The notes beneath the pieces were generated by a model. That model searched no databases, was not told the DNA's origin, and saw nothing but the letters and a program-made list of their open reading frames with translations. DNA of 64,000 bases from contig JAHLWZ010000860.1 of the NCBI GenBank assembly GCA_020536535.1, positions 1-64,000 of the forward strand, in the 5' to 3' direction. This document shows, piece by piece, positions 23,664 through 34,109 of this stretch. Source of the stretch: Pelomyxa schiedti. Lineage: Eukaryota; Evosea; Pelobiontida; Pelomyxidae. Every line of letters begins with the position of its first letter. The stretch's first letter is position 1. Both the position numbers and the translations under genes were made by a program.

Positions 23664-24634
23664 TTACGTGTGATTGGGGTCACAGAGCCAATCTAGGCCC
23701 TCATTGAGACCCTCGCCAGTGACTGCTGTGCACGGCATGAATTGAATGACGTGTGATAACGGGTCAATTTGGTGCCTGGTGTAGGGATCCGAGAAGCCAA
23801 GTTGTTCCTCGATCTACGGTGTTCAAGCATTAGCTGAAAAGTTTTTTCCTGTTTGGTGCCCACCTGCCGAGGTGATAGAGCCACAAGATCTTGTTTGTTG
23901 CACCATACAAGAATATGACACCGGCCCAGCAATTGTTCTGATAAATGTTTGGTCATGAGGTCTTTGACTTCATTAAATCTTGAAGGGTCGGAGGAATCTA
24001 CAACAAATACGCAGGCTGTAGTGCCCTGGTAGTAGTGTCTATTTTTACCCTTTAGATTTGAAAATAAAGCAATTGCATGTACGGCCACAATGCCCTAATT
24101 TTCTCCTCTCCCCCAAGGTCCCTTTGAGTTAGAATAAGGAAAACGAAAACCTCTTGTCTTGGGGGTGGAATGTTACCAGAGAGTTAAATCCCAGTCTCGA
24201 TGAGACAAGGTCTCCACATTGAAACCAATTGTGGGTATCGTTGTTACTACTTCCCCAAGTTTAAGCTTATATCTGAGTGAATTAAGAAGAAGAGGGGTGA
24301 CCATAGAATGCCAACTACAAAATTGTTGTTTTTCCTGCTGCATCCAACCCAAATAGCAGTACCCGAAATCCAAGTGAACCCTGTAAAATGTATTAATTTT
24401 CTGAACCAAAATGAGTCGAAGAGGGAAAGGTGACCCTTCTACTGAAAAATGAGAACCTTGAGAAGTCAGTGCCAAGGTAGAACTATAAATATTACTTGGA
24501 GCGTTTCGGGGGAGATATTGCTTGCCCTTTCTGAATCTTGATAAAATACTTGAAATGTGCTTTGTTGCATCTTCGAACGGTTTAGAGAAATAACGCGTTG
24601 GGATTATTAAAACCTTATGTAGCGAATTTTCCAT
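23664..24634 (-). CDS. Arf-family GTPase
   Basis: Six exons in phase: 24634-24614, 24380-24319, 24272-24177, 24121-24083, 24038-23864, 23813-23664; 180 residues, the usual Arf length. Motifs are G1 GLDAAGKTT, switch [12 protein letters not shown]3 DLGGEEK, G4 CNKQD, G5 CTAVTGEGL. Arf proteins recruit coats and effectors to Golgi and endosomal membranes. Two oddities: the N-terminus reads MENSLHKG, so the myristoylated Gly2 of true Arfs is missing, and the G3 glutamine used for hydrolysis (DVGGQ in Arf) is glutamate. The first exon is 21 nt and its intron 233 nt, so another first exon is possible. If the start is right, this is closer to an Arf-like than a classical Arf. Confidence 0.85.
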
Positions 24635-24695
24635 AGTGAAACCAACCCGGTTGCTCTGAATCAATGCTATTACTCGAAGTACATTATAATATGGA

Positions 24696-26266
24696 TTACG
24701 TTGGAGGCTGGAGTTTCAGTGCAAACTTATAAACCGGGTCCCTTGGGTTGGATAGGTGCTCTGCCTCCCATTGCTTTATTTCGGTTGTTATCACCAGTTT
24801 CTCTCTTTCAAATAACATTTGCCACAGTTGATCTGTGTTGCACACACTATGAAAAGCATTATTTGCACATGCCAAAGTGGCCAGCACCTGGTAAAGTATA
24901 GGAATTTCGAGAGTGTGCATTGCCGAATACTTACTTTGGGGCTGAGGAACGCAAGAATGTTAAGGATTACTTCCAGTGGTAACGGAGTAAAAAAACCAAA
25001 GGCAGAGGGTTCTTCTGGGTGGTGCACAAACTCCTTGGTCCCTTTTGTAAGGCAAACTGTGTGCATCCACCCACATGACACCTTAGCAATTTAGACATCA
25101 CACAATGCTGGTTAATTGTAGAATCTTACCTGAGCTATTTCTTGATCTTCCAATCCCTCTACAATAGTTGGAACAGTGACGTTATCTTGCCCAAATACCC
25201 CACATTCCCCATTCTTCGAATTCCCAAATGAATACAGCCTACCTTACGAAGTCTAAGCATCTACGTGATAAGATATGAAGTACCTCGTTTTGTCAGCACG
25301 AGTGAATGGCTATTATTGAATGCCCCGCAGCAAGATAGGGCAGTAATGCTATCATTGTGTGACTCGACCACCGTATTTATGGACTCCAGCAACCTTTTAT
25401 TTTCTGACAGGATGTAATATTGGTAGGGGGAGATACGTTGGTGTGAGTATGTGATCCGGGCCATCAAGGCCACATTGTTGCTTCCTTCCACAAGAGAATA
25501 TTTTATTTGGTACACCCTCATATGGAGTACCTGAGGATTCTCAGAGGTTCATTAACTGAAATTAAACGTACAAAAAAGGGTGTGGTAGTCACCACAAGAC
25601 ACGAGTGAAACAGCCGGCAGAGAAGAAATATTTACTGGAACAACTCGATCTATAACATCCCCTAAGCCTAACTGTCCGTACTTATTCCAGCTAGTTGAGA
25701 AGTCATAAAAAGTATGGCAGGATTTGTTGACACACCCACAAGAAAAGGTCATGCCACGAAGGATAAAAATTGAGTGTTGTCCTCCACATGCAACGCCTTC
25801 CAGCCTGGTACCTCGGAAGCAATATAATGGAATTGGTACCTCAGAATCCTACAAATTAGAAAATTCATGAGTGGTGTTTGCAGAAGAAAATAAGCACAGT
25901 TGTGTTTCCAGTTCCGAGTTGTCCCTTGGAGTTACAACCCCAACAGTAAGGAATTCCATCATCAGAGAGAGCAATAGTAAATGCCCCTCCTGCGGCAATC
26001 TTTGTGTTTTACTTGAAAGAAAGGAAAGTATAACAAATAGGAAAAGTTGAATAGCAACAGTTGCACACTTGTGTTATAACCACTTTGAATGGCACAAGAG
26101 ATGGAGGAACTTGTCTTGCACATATCTTAATAAATAGAGAAATATAAGAAAAGGATGTGGTCGTTAAGGCATACCGTTCCCCATTGAAAAACAGAATTTG
26201 TGGATTTATCCAATGCTACCATGTGCAACCCGCCACATGCAATCTTGAAACAGTCTGGCAATCAGT

Positions 26267-26302
<36 letters not shown>

Positions 26303-26644
26303 GGCATTCAATATATAATATACCTGATTTATGTGCCTGCCCCTCAGCTCCATAACCAAGCTCGGCTTTGCAGTTCCAGACTCCGACTCTGTCCTCCCGC
26401 CAAATACATACACACAGCCTTCACTATCAAGCACTGTTCGCAAGTTAAGGCTGCGAGTCAGTGCCACCCAATCCCACCCTACCTGCGGTTCTGGAGCCAC
26501 CTGCTGCAACTGCAGTCACATCCACCTTCACCAGAGACGAAACCAACGTAGGCCCTGGTCTACTTACAATATCCCCATGCCCAAGTTGTCCATGTTGCCC
26601 ACATCTTCATTGTTCAATGGACTTACTTAGACCCCCACTCCCAT
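24696..26644 (-). CDS. RCC1-propeller protein with C-terminal F-box
   Basis: Minus-strand exons between about 26610 and 24696 encode successive RCC1 repeats: [44 protein letters not shown] then [32 protein letters not shown] then [24 protein letters not shown], and [14 protein letters not shown]. Together these make a seven-bladed propeller plausible. An F-box follows, [20 protein letters not shown], continuing with an [19 protein letters not shown]-type tail; the stop is at 24696. F-boxes bind Skp1 in SCF ubiquitin ligases and the propeller would pick substrates. The F-box is C-terminal, the reverse of the common order. The 5' end is unsure: ATG 26644 is followed by an early stop in its own frame, so a first exon or splice is missing. 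Confidence 0.75.
26269..26299. repeat. 31-nt poly(A) run (poly-T in the gene's sense)
   Basis: An uninterrupted run of 31 A on the plus strand lies in an intron of the RCC1/F-box gene. In the transcript it is a poly-U tract just before an acceptor, so it extends the polypyrimidine tract well beyond the usual length here. Its length is likely to vary between alleles or be a sequencing weak point. Confidence 0.8.
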
Positions 26645-27161
26645 AACAACAAACAACAACAACAGCAACAGCAACAGCAACAGCAACAACAACAAAAAAA
26701 AAAAAAACAACTCAACAAGAAGCGAGAAAGTCAAAGGGGACAAACCCCCAAGTGTAGACGAAGGACGGAGATGCACTGGATATTGTAGATCTCTCTTTGG
26801 CCCTTGCCCTGTGAACCGCGCACGAACTCGCCATTCAGATTGTCGTGCGGCGTTTACAGAACGGAATTGCGATTTAAGGAAGCCGATATCAACCTGATTT
26901 GGAGATGGGGACTTTTGATTGATAAGGAAGAAGTCAGGGACAACCTCAACTTCTTCATTTTACATTTTTCCCCAAATCATCCAGGCTGTTCGTCTTCGTA
27001 TCAGAATTCCTTTTACCTGATCAAGTTCCCCAACAAGCTCAACTTGCAGAAAAAGCAGTCTTTTGCAGAAAACCTAAAAAATATCCGGTACCCTTGTTGG
27101 AGACGCAAACACACAAACCACCTACACAACCAACACCCCGCCCCCGCTTCCACAACACCAA
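26645..27161. promoter_or_regulatory. Divergent intergenic region with CAA/CAG repeats
   Basis: The region between the RCC1/F-box gene and the Ser/Pro-rich gene starts with an imperfect AACAAC/AGCAAC repeat (26646-26710) ending in an A-run. The rest has antisense ORFs but no coding sign I trust. It should hold promoters or 5' exons of both genes. Confidence 0.4.
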
Positions 27162-30044
27162 ATGGGCTCGATCGTAGTCACGGACTCGCGGTACCCCGGC
27201 ACCCCTCCGCGGCCCAGGATCCTCCTCACCGAGCCGCCGGGGGGCATCACGGGCTCGCCGCTGCCGCACCTGCACCGACACGCCCGCGGGCACAGGCAGC
27301 GGCAGCCCCTGCCCGCCATCGGCGCCTCGTCGTCCTCGTCTTCGGCGGCGGGCCCCCCGCTGGCGCCCCTGCCGCGGCGCCCCGCGTCGCCGCTGCTGCG
27401 GCAGGAGCCGGCGTCGGCGTCCCCCGCCTCGCTGCCCTCCATCTCCCCGGGGCAGCCGCAGATCGTCTCGGCGAGGTCGCCCCCGTCGTCCCCCCAGCTG
27501 GCCTCCTCGTCGCCCTCGCAGTCGCCCTCCCTGTCCCCCTCGCCCTCCCCTTCGCCCTCGCCCTCCCCCACGGCGTCGCCCACCCCCTCGCCCACGCTGT
27601 CTTGCACCTCGCACATCCCGCACTCGCCCCCGCTGATGCCGGCGCTCCTGCCCCGGTCGCTGTCCCCCACGACGCAGGTGCCCTGCCGGCCGCTCTCTCC
27701 CACAATTAGCTCCTCGCTGGACCGCCACGCCATGTCGCCCACAACGGAGCGCCGCCGGCCCCTGTCGCCTTCCGCGAATTCGACCCCTTCGTCGTCAATC
27801 GCCACGCAGAGGCCTATTTCTCCAACGGAGAGGAGGCCTCTGTCACCCACTCTGGGAGCGAAATGGCCTATTTCTGGTCTATCTGGTGTTCCAATTAGAA
27901 CTTCTTCACCGGCTCTTCTTGGCGGGGGTTCTGTGGCTATTTCATGTGCTGGCGAGAAGAGTGGCGAATGTGATTGTCAGAACAATGCTAGTATATGCGA
28001 GGACGACTTTGAGTTTCGGGGTGCACTGTCTAGTTACGATCTACCGCCAGCGAATCTGCTGCGTTCTGCTTCACCGAGACAGTTGCAGAAGCAGCACGGC
28101 ATCGCCAGGTCTCCCTCTAGTCCAATAAAATCACCCGTACTGGAGAAATACCCGGTAGCTCGAAGTGGCTCTCCTGCACTGGTTTCCATATTAAAGCCTG
28201 ATACAAGTACATCCTCAGAAAGAGCAATAAAGAAAGGTAGCTCATACAATACCCTGCCTGAGATCCCATTACACTCCAATTCCCCAACCCTGGCCTCGTT
28301 GGTAGCTATTCCAAAACCTTCTTCTCCAAAGTTCTTTCTGGCAGAGGCGTCTCCTGAAACCTCCTCTGCACAGCAGAGCCCAGCTCCGCAACCATCATCC
28401 TCAAATGAAACTGCTGGTCCTAAAGCCAAGATCTTCTTTCCGTCTTCAACACTTCCAGCAGCTCAGCGCCCATCTTCAGAGTTTGTAAATGCGAAAACCA
28501 CCGCAACTGCCAATTTGGCCCGGACTTTTTGTGCAACAGAAAGCGAGGATATCGTCACAACCCTTGGGACAGTTTTGACACTCAAATGTAACGAATCTGA
28601 CCCTGTGATTTCTGGAAATGGATTTGTTGGTACCCTTCCTTGTCACTCCAATCTCTATCTTTCTTCTTCTGACACAATGTAGATACTCCTCTTCCGTGGA
28701 TGGTTTATGAATTCCTTCAACTCATGCCAAACAATATTGTTCTGGCGACTCTTACAAACAATCCAATTTTGAAACAGCAGCTGTTTACTGTCATGGAGTG
28801 TCCTCACACTGCAGGGCTTCGTGCTGTTGCCGAGTTTTGTTGTATTTTGGCATCTATTATGCCTCACCGTACAGCAACCCGTTTTTTGCTGGAAAATGAG
28901 CCTCTATTGTGTAACTGTATTATCAAGAACTGTGAATCATACAGAGTTTTTGCAGCAGTCTACTCACTTCTCACAAATACGAGATATTTTGTGGACTCGC
29001 ACAATTTTGCTTTTGTTGTATTAAAGGCTGTTCTGCATTTAGCAGTACAACTGAATAACCCCAAGAGATACCCTGAGCAGTGTCATTCTCGTAATGACAT
29101 CAGGTGCCAGGCTGGCCCCAAAAATCTACAACAATCATTAACACCCACCACACCTTCCAACGGCGCATCATCACCTCTTTCTCCCCCAACGGGCTCTCCA
29201 AGAACCCCACCCTCATTACCTTTAGCGAGCTTGCCCCCTAGCCAGCCAGCGCCACCGCCACCACCCCCACCTTCACCACTTCAACAACTTTCCCACATTA
29301 TAGCACTCCTGCATTCATGCATATTATGTTTCATGCCTTCGGAAACCCTAGGTGGTACCCCTCTGGCTGTGGTATGTCTGTTCAGCATTTTCAATTTTTC
29401 ACTTACATTCCTAGGAGCAAAATAGGCCTTCTGAGATGCTGAGCAGTGTACTAAACCTTATCTTTGAAAACAAAGTGGTGTTTTCCATTCTGTGTTCCAA
29501 GGTACAACTTCCTTGCTGCTTCCGGTACAACTAACAAAACATCCAGTGTCTAAATTGTGAATTGGCCTCCCTATTTCTTTCCCTTGTCTGCGATGTCTTT
29601 GTACTTACGCCGCCTCAACATACATTGTTCAACAGCATTTTCAACCTCATTATCGGAGAGTTGAAGACACTGTACCATTGCAAACAACTCCAAACTTCAT
29701 CAAGTGAAGTAACCATGGCATTGGCATGTCTGACATTAGCCATTACGAAGAAAGTAGATACTCTTTATCATGAGGCAATTTCCCCTTTCACAACCACTTT
29801 TCTGACTTCACAATAGGCAGCGCTTAAAAACTGTGGAGACTTGTTAGATATCTTCTTTCACTGTAAATTAGATACAACGAGCCAGCCAATAGCACTCCAA
29901 ATCGTCAAGTATGCCAGTGCTTTTACTTCCACTCCTCTGATATGTTACATTAGATGTGTATTATCTCGGCTACCCGAGCTTCAAACAAACCTATCCAAAC
30001 ACAAACCGTCATCACGAATTTTGGAGACACTATACGGGCATTAA
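27162..30044 (+). CDS. Ser/Pro-rich protein with C-terminal helical repeats
   Basis: The ATG at 27162 opens a GC-rich exon running to about 28631 that encodes roughly 490 residues of Ser/Pro-rich sequence. It has many SP and SPT motifs typical of proline-directed kinase sites, and a (SP)n run. Later exons (about 28684-29370, 29418-29502, 29549-29750, 29818-30044) add a folded helical part (PWMVYEFLQLMPNNIVLATL and AEFCCILASIMPHRTATRFL). It is interrupted by a Pro-rich loop with eight consecutive prolines, and the protein ends RILETLYGH at 30044. Junctions are in phase: GTT G|GTACCC, GTG|GTATGT, AAG|GTACAA, AAA|GTAGAT. The C-terminal region resembles armadillo/HEAT helices. I do not recognise the family; a phosphorylation-regulated scaffold is a guess. 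Confidence 0.65.
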
Positions 30045-30148
30045 CATACACTACACTTCATACCATACCTCAACGAGTTGTGAAATTCATAGGAAAAATT
30101 TTAAAACAATTTTTTTTTTTGTGTAAATATGCAAAGGAATTTGGGGTT

Positions 30149-31036
30149 CTACGGAGAGTCGGGTATTTTGGATATGTCCCTGATAATGTACTGAAGGTAG
30201 TCACCAAGATAGGCAAAACCTGCACTTGTGTACAATGCCAGTGCTGCTGTGTTTGTACGTGCTACCTCCAATCTTACCTGATAAGCAGTTAGAATATATA
30301 TTGTGCCGAGACTATTGCTAGAGTAGAAACAAAATAAGACAACTCAAAAGAATAACGAGATTGTTCAGTACGTAACCTGCATTCCAACGCGCTTCACACA
30401 GTCCAGTACTGTTTTTAGAAGTGCCCTGCCAATACCCTGCCTCTGCCGGCCAGGAGTGACACCAAAGTGATGCAAAAACAGCCTCCTGCCATCAGACGAC
30501 ACCCAGGCAGTGGCAATGCATTCAGAAGCAGAAGAAGACACACATGCAGGGTCTCCAACTTGCCTTGGTTCTTCTTCCACTATGAATAGGCCTCCTCCCA
30601 TTGATACACACCTATCCACAACCTGCATTCAAATTGGCAGTTGGTATGTTTGGTTGTTTCGTTTCTTGGAGGGTGGTGCCGTATACAATAGGAAAAGGAT
30701 GCAAATGAACGCACTGGTTTGTAGCTTTAAACAGATATAGTGTTTAAACAAATCCATAGACTTTTAGAGAGCTGAATGAATCATTAAATAAATAGGTTGT
30801 TGGGTCGATGATGATTATGCTTGGCGGAAATTGGTTTGCCAACCAACCGATTTGTTGTCACCCCTGGTGGGGTTTCCGAGATCGCACAGCATCCACAACG
30901 CTGAGACTGAGGAGAAATCGGCCTGGGACTTTGTGGCGTCGGATGGGTCGTAGAGCCTCACTCTGAGTCCATGGGGGAACCCGTAGTTCACGTCTCTCAG
31001 GCTAAATCGAAGCGAAGGAGGCGTCACAGAGGCCAT
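30149..31036 (-). CDS. GNAT-family N-acetyltransferase
   Basis: Three exons in phase: 31036-30848, 30622-30377, 30277-30149 (187 residues). The acetyl-CoA loop reads FGVTPGRQRQGIGRALLKTV, which contains the Q/R-x-x-G-x-G signature of motif A. Motif B follows as ARTNTAALALYTSAGFAYLG, with the N..A..lY...GF pattern that ends GNAT domains. The N-terminal exon gives a beta-rich start (VRLYDPSD...). The substrate cannot be told: small molecule, antibiotic-like amine or protein N-terminus are all possible. It is convergent with the Ser/Pro-rich gene, with 104 bp between stops. Confidence 0.85.
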
Positions 31037-31651
31037 CACCACTAATATGCGTAATAATTTTGGCCAGACAGTCTACAGCCAAAAGATATCTTTTACCTTT
31101 TGATTGAAACCCATAATGTCGGGTCGCCAAAATTACGCAAAGGACTTAAGACAAGGAGAATCAGCGGGTTTGGGGAGCCAGTTCCACTTTGTACAAAGCG
31201 CAACCTAATCCCCTGCCAGCGTTGGCCCAGCGACTTACATTGTGTACGTCCAGCGGTCAACAACGGGTTTTTTGTAGTTTTGGGGTAAATGTTTTGCTGG
31301 ATCCAGACACGGATCCAGACACTCCATGTTTCTTTTCCTCATGAGAATTGGTATCTGGATTTAAGAAGGGCAAGGTCATGGGTACCACGTATCAATGGAG
31401 AAGCTGAGGCTTATAAATACCAACATGCTCCAAGATGAAAAGAACCTGTGGAGTGCGTGCATTCACTATGAAAGAGTAAATATGTTCCCCTTTTAGCCTG
31501 GTAAAACGATAGTATTAGACTATCGTTTTAGCTGTTCAACTGAGAAATACAGATACAACTTCTGTGTTTGATTCAGGTTAGTGTGGATGGGACTGAAAGT
31601 GAAATGTATTCTTGCTCAGTCATCTTTATTTAGGACCAACTTGGTGCCACG
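31037..31651. other. Intergenic stretch, no supported gene
   Basis: This region lies between the acetyltransferase start and the cystatin stop. A minus-strand ORF near 31100-31270 and a 30-codon plus ORF starting at 31115 (MSGRQNYAKD) are open, but neither has a homologue I recognise or supporting splice sites. A perfect hairpin lies at 31502-31530. Confidence 0.4.
31502..31530. repeat. Perfect 12-bp inverted repeat with 5-nt loop
   Basis: TAAAACGATAGT, loop ATTAG, then ACTATCGTTTTA. It lies about 120 bp beyond the cystatin stop codon (minus-strand gene), so it could form a stem-loop in that transcript's 3' region, or be a DNA-binding palindrome. Confidence 0.75.
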
Positions 31652-32171
31652 TTAAAAGTACAGGATGGGATCCGATTCAGTGTGTCCCGGTTGCACTGAT
31701 GTGACATCATAACGAGGCCCGTCAGCTGAGTAGAGTTTGCTCCAGATCCGAATATGCAGGCACGTGTCACCAACATTAACTTTGATAAAGTAGTTGACAC
31801 CAGCAACGACCTTGCGAAAAAGTATTGCTTTGTTATAACGTCGGAAAAAGCAATGAAAAGTTACGCACCTGTGAGCGGAAGCTTATGGGCACATAGGTGT
31901 CATAGTGGGAGCCAGTTATTGCCTCGACGCGATCTTTCACAGAGAGAACGATAGCACTAACATCTTCGGTGCACTTGTAGGTTTTTCCCAGTCCACCAGC
32001 CATCATAGGCTACAACCAAAAAGTAAAAAAAAGAAAGAAAAAGAGCCCAACAACGCGTTGGTGCAACACCTCTTCATCCTCGTAGTCATCACAAGCCCAC
32101 ACAACGCCGACGCATACAACGACAACTATAACAACAACAGCCGCAACGGTTTTCCACCACTTTCCCAACAT
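31652..32171 (-). CDS. Membrane-anchored cystatin (cysteine protease inhibitor)
   Basis: Three exons: 32171-32055 (or 32052), 32009-31869, 31810-31652, about 138 residues. Exon 1 encodes a signal anchor (VAAVVVIVVVVCVGVVWA) and a short acidic stretch. Exon 2 starts PMMAGGLGKTYKCTEDVSAI, matching the stefin N-terminal MMxGG. The junction of exons 2 and 3 forms FRSQ|VVAGVNYFIKV, the conserved QVVAG inhibitory loop. The protein ends HTESDPILYF, like stefin tails. All three wedge parts that enter papain-like proteases are present. Stefins are normally cytosolic; the hydrophobic N-terminus puts this one in a vacuolar or secretory compartment, as anchor or cleaved signal. Antisense plus-strand ORFs over the same bases are shadows. 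Confidence 0.85.
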
Positions 32172-33045
32172 TTTTCGGGCACAGTGATTGTTCTCATTGC
32201 TTCGCCAGGGGAAAAAAGGGGTTCATCAAAAGAGTTTGGTGTTGTGGGCCTACAGCCAGCTTGCGATGACGCCCTCCATTAGGAACTCCATCTTGTCGGC
32301 ATGAAGCTTGACTATTTGCTTATCTGGGCAATGGACAATGGCGTGGGCATACTTGTCCGAAATGGTGGGAGCTTCGAATAGAAGGGGTGGTTCGACTGCC
32401 TTCGAGGTCAATGCTTTCCTCGATTTGCTCCCTTTGTGCAATCTTCGTTTCAATTTACACACATAACACACTAAAGTATCTTTGCAACAGCTCAGAGTCC
32501 AATCTTTTTTTTTTTTCCCCCCAGCTCCCACTGCGCACTGGCCCGGATGGTTCAGAGTCGAATTCTTTTTTTTTTTTTCCCCCCCTTTCCCCCAACTCAA
32601 AGGCAAGTCGAAAGGGGTGTGTTACTGTTGATTTTTTTGTGGGTCACGGGTGTATGGTATGGTTGGTGACACATGGTAGTACACAGGGTGAGGACCATGA
32701 CAAAGTACTGACAGTGAAAGTCAATAAAACATAGCGCAAAAAAAAAGGGGTTGGGTTGAAGAACCTAGCTCAGTGGGACTCACTCCGGCGCGTCGACCAT
32801 CGGTGGCAACGTGTTGGTTTGGGAGTGGTATTCTCTAGCGGTGAGGGATAGCTCCACAGATAAAAGTGACCAGTCGAAGGCTCAGGACCAAATTCAAAGA
32901 GAATGTGCATCAAATGTGCAGCCACTGTGCTTGTGGTACGGCAGTAATTTACAATCCAGCTGTGCCGTTGTGAGGATGCCCCAATCTCTCAGAAACGAAT
33001 ACACAGTTAACACGAAGAAGAGTTAAGTTTCTTTCGAAGGTTTTT
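32172..33045. other. Intergenic stretch with one uncertain minus-strand ORF
   Basis: This 874-bp gap lies between the cystatin start and the DHH gene stop. A minus-strand ORF at 32606-32250 has a plausible globular C-terminal half (IVHCPDKQIVKLHADKMEFL) but begins in low-complexity sequence without an ATG, so I could not build a gene. Two similar T-run/C-run blocks lie at about 32490-32523 and 32552-32586. Nothing else is supported. Confidence 0.35.
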
Positions 33046-34047
33046 TTAGATCAAATCGTTGAGTTTGCTCTGTATGGTGGATAGACACTCAGATCTCTCC
33101 ATCAGTCTCCCCTGCACAACAATCGGGCCAGCCATTGCACCCTCAGCCATCGGCCCGGCCGTGTACATCGTAGTGCGCCGGGATTCAAAGTCGCGGACAA
33201 GCAGGAATGCCAATCTGATGTCTCCCCAGTTCGTGGTCCCTTCCCTGAGCCACTGCGCCGCGGCTAAAATTGCTGCGGTGCGTTGCGGTGTGTTGCGGTA
33301 CAGTTCGGCGTAGCTTGAGGCCATTTTGACGGCGGTCCCGTCTTTTAGCTTCACCAGGTGCTCGCGCCTGCCGTACGTGGCCAGGAACTGGGGCTCGGCA
33401 GTGGAGTCGACGTCCATAAGGCACCACTGCTCGAGGTATTCCCTGGTCAGCCCACAATCCTGGACCCACTGGTTGTAGATTGCCACAAAAGGGGGCGTCG
33501 CGCCCTCCTTGAGGCAGCAGCACAGGTCCACAGCGAAGCCAAAAAGCATGAGCCTCAGCGACCTTTTGTCCACCTCGAGGCCCGCCTCGGTCATCAGCTT
33601 CCACATAAGGTAAGAAGCAGATGGAGCCTCAGGGACGAAAAGCTTGATCCTCAGAACGGGGTCGTTGGGCTCGCAGCACCCTCGCCTGTGGTGGTCGACG
33701 ACTCCCACAATAGACTTTACCCTGGGCTCGTTGGTCCCGAAGCTCTCGCACGGCATCCCGTGGTCCACCAAAAACACCCTCGACCCAGCCAGATCGGCGG
33801 GACTCGCGCTCTGAGGGTACTCGTCCTCCCTGAGGCCCGATTCGCGGAGCACCTTGAGGGTCCATTGGTCGGGCCCCGAGCCGAAATAGACGCCTCGTGC
33901 GGCGACGTGGTGACACTCGGCAAGGTATTTCACCGCCAAGAATGTGCTGATGAACGAATCCACGTCGGGGCACGAATGACCCACAACCACAACGCTCTCA
34001 TCGGTTCGATCCATTTCCGTTGATCTTTTGGGTTCTTGGAAGCGCAT
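33046..34047 (-). CDS. DHH-family phosphoesterase, inorganic pyrophosphatase-like, intronless
   Basis: A single 333-codon exon from the ATG at 34047 (a second ATG at 34014). Motif 1 is VVGHSCPDVDS, matching the GHxxPDxDS opening of family II (Mn-dependent) inorganic pyrophosphatases. Motif 2 is FLVDHG and motif 3 VGVVDHHRRG, the DHH signature, so the metal ligands are all present. The length fits family II pyrophosphatases (about 310). The C-terminal domain lacks a clear SRK-type substrate motif, so an exopolyphosphatase or nucleotidase activity is also possible. The gene is GC-rich and has no intron while its neighbours carry several, which hints at transfer from a prokaryote or at retroposition. 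Confidence 0.78.
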   Translation of the reverse strand: MRFQEPKRSTEMDRTDESVVVVGHSCPDVDSFISTFLAVKYLAECHHVAARGVYFGSGPDQWTLKVLRESGLREDEYPQSASPADLAGSRVFLVDHGMPCESFGTNEPRVKSIVGVVDHHRRGCCEPNDPVLRIKLFVPEAPSASYLMWKLMTEAGLEVDKRSLRLMLFGFAVDLCCCLKEGATPPFVAIYNQWVQDCGLTREYLEQWCLMDVDSTAEPQFLATYGRREHLVKLKDGTAVKMASSYAELYRNTPQRTAAILAAAQWLREGTTNWGDIRLAFLLVRDFESRRTTMYTAGPMAEGAMAGPIVVQGRLMERSECLSTIQSKLNDLI

Positions 34048-34109
34048 TACTTTGAAAAAAACTTCATTTAAAATTTTTGTTCCAGTGAGTCTATCAAGGG
34101 AGGGGATTC

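Noticed and set aside
26804-27850. Long ORFs on both strands (Arg/Gly-rich and Gly/Glu-rich)
   Set aside because: Shadows of the GC-rich Ser/Pro-coding exon starting at 27162; no motifs and no consistent splice sites.
31100-31280. Minus-strand ORF vaguely like an alpha/beta-hydrolase start
   Set aside because: No nucleophile elbow or oxyanion motif and no flanking exons could be found.
31754-32282. Plus-strand ORFs that at first resembled a dynein light chain fragment
   Set aside because: They are antisense to the three-exon cystatin, whose motifs (MMAGG, QVVAG) and splice phases are much stronger evidence.
32745-32820. tRNA-like start (box A-like TAGCTCAGTGGGA)
   Set aside because: No box B (GGTTCGANTCC) at the right distance and no cloverleaf pairing.
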